The translations under genes and the position numbers were made by a program. 18,986 bases of DNA, taken from assembly GCA_947302865.1 (NCBI GenBank), contig CAMYWS010000006.1, positions 1 to 18,986 on the forward strand. Reading direction: 5' to 3'. Positions within the stretch are counted from its first letter, which is position 1; every line of letters begins with the position of its first letter. Shown here in pieces: positions 14,654 to 18,986 of this stretch. The notes under the pieces are model-generated. The model worked only from the letters and a program-made list of their open reading frames with translations, was not told where the DNA came from and did not search any database. Origin of the DNA: an uncultured Clostridia bacterium. GTDB taxonomy: Bacteria > Bacillota_A > Clostridia > Christensenellales > CAG-138.

Positions 14654-14693
14654 ATTTCAAAACGTCCGAACGTGCCGTCGAAGCGAAAAAAGA

Positions 14694-14722
14694 TTGACTG
14701 CGCTTTCTGTCTGTGATAATAT
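14694..14722 (+). promoter_or_regulatory. Sigma-A promoter of ddh
   Basis: The -35 is TTGACT (14694-14699), the spacer 17 bases and the -10 TAATAT (14717-14722), close to consensus. The leader is about 23 bases long with AAGGAG at 14739-14744. It diverges from the phage promoter. Confidence 0.85.
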
Positions 14723-14751
14723 ATAATTTAACGAGCTTAAGGAGACAAACC

Positions 14752-15729
14752 ATGAGATTAGCGATTTACGGATACGGAAACCTCGGACGCGGCGTGGAAG
14801 CCGCGATCCTGAAAAATCCCGATATGGAGCTGGTCGGCGTCTTTACAAGGCGCGACCCGGGCACGGTACGCACGTACACCGGCGCAAAGGTCTTTGCCGC
14901 CGACGAGATCGGCGCACACAAAAATGAGATCGACGCGGTGATCCTCTGCGGCGGCAGCGCGACCGATCTGCCGGTGCTCACGCCGACGCTCGCGAAGGAC
15001 TTCAACGTGATCGACAGCTTTGACACGCACGCGAACATCCCCGCGCATTTCGACGCGGTGGACGCCGCGGCAAAGACCGGCGGGAAGCTTTCGCTGATCT
15101 CCTGCGGCTGGGATCCCGGGATGTTTTCTTTGAATCGGCTCTATGCCGGCGCGATCCTGCCGGACGGAAAGGACTATACCTTCTGGGGCCGCGGCGTAAG
15201 TCAGGGGCATTCCGACGCGATCCGCCGCATTCCGGGCGTTTTGGACGCCAGGCAGTACACGGTCCCGATCCCCGAAGCGCTCGACGCCGTGCGTTCCGGC
15301 AAACAGCCGGAGCTTTCCGCAAGGCAGAAGCACCTGCGCGAATGCTACGTCGTCGCCGCGCCGGACGCGGACAAGGCCGCCATCGAAACGGCGATCAGGA
15401 CGATGCCGAACTATTTTGCTGATTATGATACGACGGTCACGTTCATTTCCGCGGAGGAAATGCGGGAGAAGCACGGCGCGCTGCCGCACGGCGGGTTCGT
15501 GATCCGCACCGGCAAGACAGGCTTTTCCGACGAGCACACGCACCGGATCGAATACGCCCTTTCGCTCGATTCCAATCCGGAATTCACGGCCGGCGTGCTT
15601 GTGGCGTTTGCGCGCGCGGTCGGGCGCATGGCAGCCCGCGGACGGACCGGCTGTCTGACCGTCTTCGACGTCGCGCCCGCGGACCTCTCCCCGCTCTCGG
15701 GCGAAGAACTCCGAAAAACGATGCTATAA
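14752..15729 (+). CDS. ddh: meso-Diaminopimelate D-dehydrogenase
   Basis: A 325-residue NADP-dependent enzyme (EC 1.4.1.16). It makes meso-diaminopimelate from tetrahydrodipicolinate in one step, for lysine and peptidoglycan. The Rossmann motif GYGNLGRGVE (residues 6-15) opens the protein. Family signature stretches follow: ILCGGSATDLP, VIDSFDTHANIPAHF, LISCGWDPGMFSLNRLYAGAILP, FWGRGVSQGHSDAIRRIPGV, and a C-terminal NPEFTAGVLVAFARAVGRM. Length is normal. The ATG at 14752 has AAGGAG seven bases upstream; the frame is open from 14713, but that start would lie over the promoter. The gene is monocistronic between a strong promoter and a strong terminator. Its presence indicates that the dehydrogenase variant of the diaminopimelate pathway is available to this organism. 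Confidence 0.95.
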   Translation: MRLAIYGYGNLGRGVEAAILKNPDMELVGVFTRRDPGTVRTYTGAKVFAADEIGAHKNEIDAVILCGGSATDLPVLTPTLAKDFNVIDSFDTHANIPAHFDAVDAAAKTGGKLSLISCGWDPGMFSLNRLYAGAILPDGKDYTFWGRGVSQGHSDAIRRIPGVLDARQYTVPIPEALDAVRSGKQPELSARQKHLRECYVVAAPDADKAAIETAIRTMPNYFADYDTTVTFISAEEMREKHGALPHGGFVIRTGKTGFSDEHTHRIEYALSLDSNPEFTAGVLVAFARAVGRMAARGRTGCLTVFDVAPADLSPLSGEELRKTML

Positions 15730-15741
15730 TTACGGACACAC

Positions 15742-15773
15742 AAAAAGGATGGCAATCGCTTGCCATCCTTTTT
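15742..15773. terminator. Bidirectional terminator between ddh and the cob operon
   Basis: A perfect 14-base inverted repeat, AAAAAGGATGGCAA (15742-15755) and TTGCCATCCTTTTT (15760-15773), has a TCGC loop. The flanking A and T runs give a U tail in either direction. It follows the ddh stop by 12 bases and the minus-strand phosphatase stop by 13. Confidence 0.92.
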
Positions 15774-15786
15774 CAGTATCTTTGTT

Positions 15787-16359
15787 TTACGGCAGCTGCC
15801 GCACGTTTATCAGGACGAGCGCACCGTCGCGTTCCGCGCAGTCCGCTTCGTAGCCGGAAAGGTTCGGCGTGATCCAGTCGTAAAAATTCCTCTTCGGCTC
15901 GGCAAACTGCCAGAACGCCGACATGATGACGCCGCCGTGAACCACGAACGTCGCGTCGCTCTTGAGCGCGCGCACCGTTTCGGCAAACGCCGCGCCGACC
16001 CGCGCATGGAATTCCGCCTGCGATTCGCCGCCGGGACATGCGCCGCGACAGAGGTCGTCGACCCATGCGCGATAGACGGGATCGTGCTCCATCTCATCGG
16101 CGGAACGCCCCTCAAACGCGCCGAAATCCATTTCCCGAAGGTCGGCTATCACGATCTGTTTCGCGTTCGGAAACAGGATCGCCGCGGTCTCCCGTGCCCG
16201 CTTCATGGGCGAAACATACACGCGATCGAGTGAAAAATCCTTTTCTTTTTTTTCTGCGGCGGCACGTCCCTCCGGGCACAGCGGCTCGTCGGTTTTGCCG
16301 ACGTAGCGACCCGCGACGTTGCCCGCCGTCAGCCCGTGGCGGATCAGTCGCACATGCAT
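15787..16359 (-). CDS. cobC: Histidine phosphatase, probable alpha-ribazole phosphatase
   Basis: A 190-residue phosphoglycerate-mutase-like enzyme. The phosphohistidine motif RLIRHGLT (H8), the SPMKRARETA segment (about 50-59), the REMDFGAFEGRS motif (75-86) and the second catalytic His in VVHGG (H141) are all present. Family members are hard to separate by sequence. The position at the end of a cobT-cobU-cobS operon supports alpha-ribazole-5'-phosphate (or adenosylcobalamin-5'-phosphate) phosphatase, the last step of lower-ligand attachment. The start is the ATG at 16357-16359; the frame is open from 16464, but only this ATG has AAAGGAG (inside the upstream gene) at the right distance and begins directly with the catalytic strand. 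It overlaps the upstream gene by 16 bases. Confidence 0.85.
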   Translation of the reverse strand: MHVRLIRHGLTAGNVAGRYVGKTDEPLCPEGRAAAEKKEKDFSLDRVYVSPMKRARETAAILFPNAKQIVIADLREMDFGAFEGRSADEMEHDPVYRAWVDDLCRGACPGGESQAEFHARVGAAFAETVRALKSDATFVVHGGVIMSAFWQFAEPKRNFYDWITPNLSGYEADCAERDGALVLINVRQLP

Positions 16360-16709
16360 GGCAGTTCTCCTTTCAGCACGGTCGGTACCCCGCAGACAAC
16401 GCGCACGACCGCGTCCGCGCGTTCCGCAAGCGCGCAGCAGAGCCGTCCCGCCGCCTCGCGCCATTCACGTTCACCGGAGTCCGTCGGGATCACACCGCTG
16501 CCGACCTCGCGGCAGAGGACGAGTTTCTTTCCGAGAAGACGCGGCAAAAGCGCTTCCGCGGAAGCGGGATCGGCTTTCACCGTCGCTTCGAGAGCAACGA
16601 GCACCGGCGCGTCCGCGTACGGATCGTTTGACATCTCCGCATCCGTAAAGCCGAGCGTTTTTGCGTACGTGCGCTTGCCCGCGCCGAGTCCTCCGAGGAT
16701 CAGAACCAT
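16344..16709 (-). CDS. Short, degenerate CobU-like protein
   Basis: A 121-residue relative of adenosylcobinamide kinase/guanylyltransferase. The N-terminus MVLILGGLGAGKRTYAK is a P-loop in which the Ser/Thr after Lys is replaced by Arg. The C-terminal REVGSGVIPTDSGEREWREAAGRLCCALAERADAVVRVVCGVPTVLKG matches the NEVGxGxVP...AGxLNxxLAxxAD...GxPxxLK end of CobU. The central region with the RIxxHR motif, whose His carries the guanylyl group, is missing; CobU is normally about 170-185 residues. It probably cannot perform the full reaction alone and may be a partner or regulator of CobU/CobS. It overlaps cobS upstream by 10 bases and cobC downstream by 16. The start at 16707-16709 aligns with the P-loop strand; the longer open frame to 16925 lies inside cobS and is ignored. 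Confidence 0.8.
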   Translation of the reverse strand: MVLILGGLGAGKRTYAKTLGFTDAEMSNDPYADAPVLVALEATVKADPASAEALLPRLLGKKLVLCREVGSGVIPTDSGEREWREAAGRLCCALAERADAVVRVVCGVPTVLKGELPCMCD

Positions 16710-17476
16710 AAACTTACCGCCCTTTCCGAAAGCACGAGCATGAGTACCATCGCGATTGCGGAGAGCGTGATCCCCGCACCCGCAAGATCGCCGGACATGC
16801 CGCCGAATTGTTTCTTTGCCGTATGCCGGATATACAGAAACACGAGCCCGCCCGCAAGGAGCATTCCGACTGCCGCCAAAGGCGACAGCACCGCCGCGCC
16901 GGAAAGCGCGAGCATGACCCAGCAAAGCAGAATCCAGACGGAGCCCTTTGACGCGGAATCGCGGAACGCGCGCTGCATGCCGTCCGCACTTGCCGAAGGC
17001 AGCAAACTCAGCAGCGAGCCGATCGCGCGCGACAATACGTGCGTGACTCCTAAAAGCCCGATCGTTTTCCAGTCAAGCGGCAGCGCAGCGGAAAGTCCGA
17101 AATACAGCAAAAGGTAGCACCCGACGGCGATCACGGCAAACGCGCCGCAGTGCGGATCCTTCAGGATCGCGCGCTTCTTTTCAGGCTCCGCGTGACTTGA
17201 AAGCGCGTCGGTCATGTCGGCAAAACCGTCCATATGGATGCCGCCGGAAAGCGCGACCGGCAGGATCGTGAAGACGACCGCCGACAGGATCGCGGGAAGC
17301 TGCAACAGGGACGAGAGCCAATAATACAGGCACAAAACCCCGCCGATCACGACGCCGACCAGCGGCAGCGCGGCAAGGACGTTTTTCAGGGAATATTCGT
17401 TCCACTCGATCCGCGGCGCCGGCAGGACCGAGAACGTGGAAAACGCGGATACGATTGCGGTCCAAAGCGTTTTCAT
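16700..17476 (-). CDS. cobS: Adenosylcobinamide-GDP ribazoletransferase (cobalamin synthase)
   Basis: A 258-residue integral membrane enzyme (EC 2.7.8.26). It joins adenosylcobinamide-GDP with alpha-ribazole (phosphate) to give adenosylcobalamin (phosphate). Signature motifs are GGIHMDGFADMTDAL (78-92), whose Asp residues bind metal, and FGGMSGDLAGA (224-234). Five or more hydrophobic segments are visible, for example 32-52, 61-77, 114-132, 180-216 and 236-250. Length is normal. The ATG overlaps the stop of cobU (ATGA, 17473-17476), and its ribosome binding site AAAGGAG lies within the last codons of cobU. Confidence 0.95.
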   Translation of the reverse strand: MKTLWTAIVSAFSTFSVLPAPRIEWNEYSLKNVLAALPLVGVVIGGVLCLYYWLSSLLQLPAILSAVVFTILPVALSGGIHMDGFADMTDALSSHAEPEKKRAILKDPHCGAFAVIAVGCYLLLYFGLSAALPLDWKTIGLLGVTHVLSRAIGSLLSLLPSASADGMQRAFRDSASKGSVWILLCWVMLALSGAAVLSPLAAVGMLLAGGLVFLYIRHTAKKQFGGMSGDLAGAGITLSAIAMVLMLVLSERAVSLWF

Positions 17477-17991
17477 GCGGGCAGTTCTCCTTTCAGCGGA
17501 ATCGGGATCCCGGCGACAACCTCGACCGCTGCGTCCGCACGCGCGGAAAGCGCACGGTTCAAAGCGCCGAGCGCGGCAATATACGCCGTCGTGGCGGGAT
17601 CGTAGTTTACGCCGTCGCTTCCGATCTCGTCGGTCACGATAACAAGGCGTTCACATTGCGAAAGCAGCATATCTATACCGCGGATCACCGCGTCAAACGG
17701 ATCGCGCGGCGGCTCGGCTGCAAACATTTCATTTGCGGCAAGGTTGCCGAGATCCTCCAGAAGCACGCACTTGCACGGCGGCAGCGTAAGCGAAGCAAGG
17801 TCCGTGTACCGCTCGACGGTCAGGAATCCCTTGTCCCTTCGCATGGCGCGATGGCGTTCGATCCGCTTCCTGCCCTCTTCGCCGAACGGCTGCATGCAGG
17901 CAAGATAGACCCGCGGCGAATGTGAAAGACACAGCGATTCCGCGTATGCGCTTTTGCCTGACGCCGACCCGCCGGTCACGAGGATCAGCAT
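17473..17991 (-). CDS. cobU: Adenosylcobinamide kinase / adenosylcobinamide-phosphate guanylyltransferase
   Basis: A 172-residue bifunctional enzyme (EC 2.7.1.156 / 2.7.7.62) that phosphorylates adenosylcobinamide and then attaches GMP. An intact P-loop TGGSASGKSAYAE lies at the N-terminus. The YLACMQPFGEEGRKRIERHRAMR segment carries the conserved His that accepts GMP. A Walker-B-like CVLLEDLGNLAANEMF and the VTDEIGSDG...AALGALNRALSARADAAVEVVAGIPIPLKG end complete the family pattern. The usual NEVG reads DEIG here. The ATG at 17989-17991 follows GGGAGGG and overlaps the cobT stop by seven bases, so the operon is translationally coupled. Confidence 0.93.
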   Translation of the reverse strand: MLILVTGGSASGKSAYAESLCLSHSPRVYLACMQPFGEEGRKRIERHRAMRRDKGFLTVERYTDLASLTLPPCKCVLLEDLGNLAANEMFAAEPPRDPFDAVIRGIDMLLSQCERLVIVTDEIGSDGVNYDPATTAYIAALGALNRALSARADAAVEVVAGIPIPLKGELPA

Positions 17992-18986
17992 AGGTTCCCT
18001 CCCTGCGGCGTGTACGGTTCGATGCCGGTCTCCGAAAACGAGACCGAGCCGTGATAGACCGCAAGCGCCATGTCTAAAAGAGGCAGCATGCACACCGCGC
18101 CGGTGCCCTCGCCGAGCTTCATGTCCGCAAACAGGATCGCCGAAAGTCCGAGTTCATTGAGGATCGCCTCGGCAACCGGTTCCTTTGAGCAATGGCTTGC
18201 AAGCATTGCCGTGACGCAATTCGGCACGAGCCGCGACGCGACGAGCGCCGCCACGGAGCTGATGAGTCCGTCGATCAGGATCGGCAGCCGAACCATAGCC
18301 GCTCCGATATACAGCCCCGCAAGTCCTGCAATATCGAACCCGCCGAGCTTACATAATACGTCGAACGCATCCTTCGGATCGGGCTTATTCACCGCGATCG
18401 CGCGGGAAATCGCTTCCCGCTTGCGTAAAAGCCCAGCGTCGGAAAGCCCCGCGCCGCGTCCCGTGACGGTTTCGACCGGAAGGTTCAGAAGCACCGACGC
18501 GATCGCGGAGGACGTCGAGGTGTTGCCGATGCCCATTTCGCCGGTGACGAGGATCCGATCCCCCGCCGCCTTGCGTTCCTTTGCAAGCAATATGCCGTTT
18601 TCGATCGCCTTCAGGGTCTGTGCTTCGGTCATGGCGGGACCCTCCGCCATGTTCGCGGTACCGTTTCCGACCGAGAGATCGCGCACACCCGGCACGCGGG
18701 AAAGCATACCGAGATCGACCGGGATCACGTCCGCGCGGGCGGTTTTTGCCATAAGGCAGACCGAGGAACGATGCTCCGAGATCCGCCGTGCCATCGTCGC
18801 GGTCACGGACGCGTCGGTCTGCGTGACGCCCTCTTTGACGATCCCGTTGTCCGCGCAGAGCACGAGCACCGTGCGGCGGTCGATCGACACGTTCTCATCG
18901 CCGGTCACGCCTGCAATGCGGACGACGGCGGTCTCTAATTTTCCGAGCCCGTTGAGCGGCTTTGCGACGCCGTCCCAATGCGCCTT
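17985..18986 (-). CDS. cobT: Nicotinate-nucleotide--dimethylbenzimidazole phosphoribosyltransferase (5' end outside the window)
   Basis: 333 residues are visible and the true start lies beyond 18986. The frame stays open to the window edge with AHWDGVAKPLNGLGKLET, the expected CobT N-terminal motif, so the apparent internal start at 18908 is not the real one. The enzyme (EC 2.4.2.21) makes alpha-ribazole phosphate from nicotinate mononucleotide and a benzimidazole-type base. Typical motifs are VLCADNGIVKEGVTQT, GEMGIGNTSTSSAI (Glu and substrate loop), GRGAGL, and KLGEGTGA with the catalytic Glu near the C-terminus. The stop (17985-17987) overlaps the cobU start. Which lower ligand base is used cannot be read from the sequence. 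Confidence 0.95.
   Translation of the reverse strand, partial: KAHWDGVAKPLNGLGKLETAVVRIAGVTGDENVSIDRRTVLVLCADNGIVKEGVTQTDASVTATMARRISEHRSSVCLMAKTARADVIPVDLGMLSRVPGVRDLSVGNGTANMAEGPAMTEAQTLKAIENGILLAKERKAAGDRILVTGEMGIGNTSTSSAIASVLLNLPVETVTGRGAGLSDAGLLRKREAISRAIAVNKPDPKDAFDVLCKLGGFDIAGLAGLYIGAAMVRLPILIDGLISSVAALVASRLVPNCVTAMLASHCSKEPVAEAILNELGLSAILFADMKLGEGTGAVCMLPLLDMALAVYHGSVSFSETGIEPYTPQGGNLC

Noticed and set aside
5814..14700. Attachment-site direct repeats or a tRNA at the phage borders
   Set aside because: Reading both borders by eye, I found no matching direct repeat or tRNA-like end. A proper self-alignment of 5700-5870 against 14580-14760 would be needed to be sure.
18908..18986. Internal start of cobT at 18908
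   Set aside because: The frame continues to the window edge with the conserved CobT N-terminal motif, so the gene is 5'-truncated by the window and does not start there.

Overview
The window looks like the chromosome of a GC-rich Bacillota of the class Clostridia. The reasons are strong AGGAGG-type ribosome binding sites before almost every gene, sigma-A promoters with extended -10 elements, U-tailed hairpin terminators, a lipoprotein NlpC/P60 cell-wall hydrolase, a meso-diaminopimelate dehydrogenase, and a multi-hairpin intergenic repeat that I recall from gut Clostridia. Genus cannot be decided from the sequence.

Layout. Positions 1-3510 (+) hold three separate transcription units: an AlaX-type alanyl-tRNA editing protein, a secreted lipoprotein hydrolase with four peptidoglycan-binding repeats, and a 64-residue unknown protein with its own promoter and terminator. 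Positions 3563-5813 (+) are a monocistronic unit with a near-consensus promoter and a perfect palindromic terminator. It encodes a 676-residue protein that I read as an HD-type phosphohydrolase core fused to a C-terminal RyR-like domain. This is the best candidate in the window for an undescribed signalling or defence protein.

Positions 5870-14580 (-) are a compact morphogenesis cassette of a short-tailed phage. In transcription order it runs small terminase, large terminase, a multi-hairpin repeat element, portal, scaffold-like protein, N4-gp56-type major capsid protein, a small protein, a head-tail adaptor-like protein, a tail-nozzle-like propeller protein, a small protein and a Gly/Ser-rich protein. 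All ten genes are open. No integrase, repressor, replication, lysis, tail-fibre or spike gene is present, and host-type genes sit directly on both sides. It is either a remnant or a domesticated, satellite-like or gene-transfer-agent-like particle module.

Positions 14694-15773 (+) hold ddh with a textbook promoter and a terminator shared with the converging cob operon. Positions 15787-18986 (-) hold a translationally coupled operon for lower-ligand (nucleotide loop) assembly of cobalamin: cobT (5' end outside the window), cobU, cobS, a short degenerate cobU paralogue and a cobC-like phosphatase. Together these would activate the lower ligand base (CobT), activate the corrinoid with GTP (CobU), join the two (CobS) and remove the phosphate (CobC).

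No tRNA, rRNA, CRISPR array or insertion-sequence transposase was seen. The only gene-free stretch longer than 300 bases is the repeat element at about 12502-12859.
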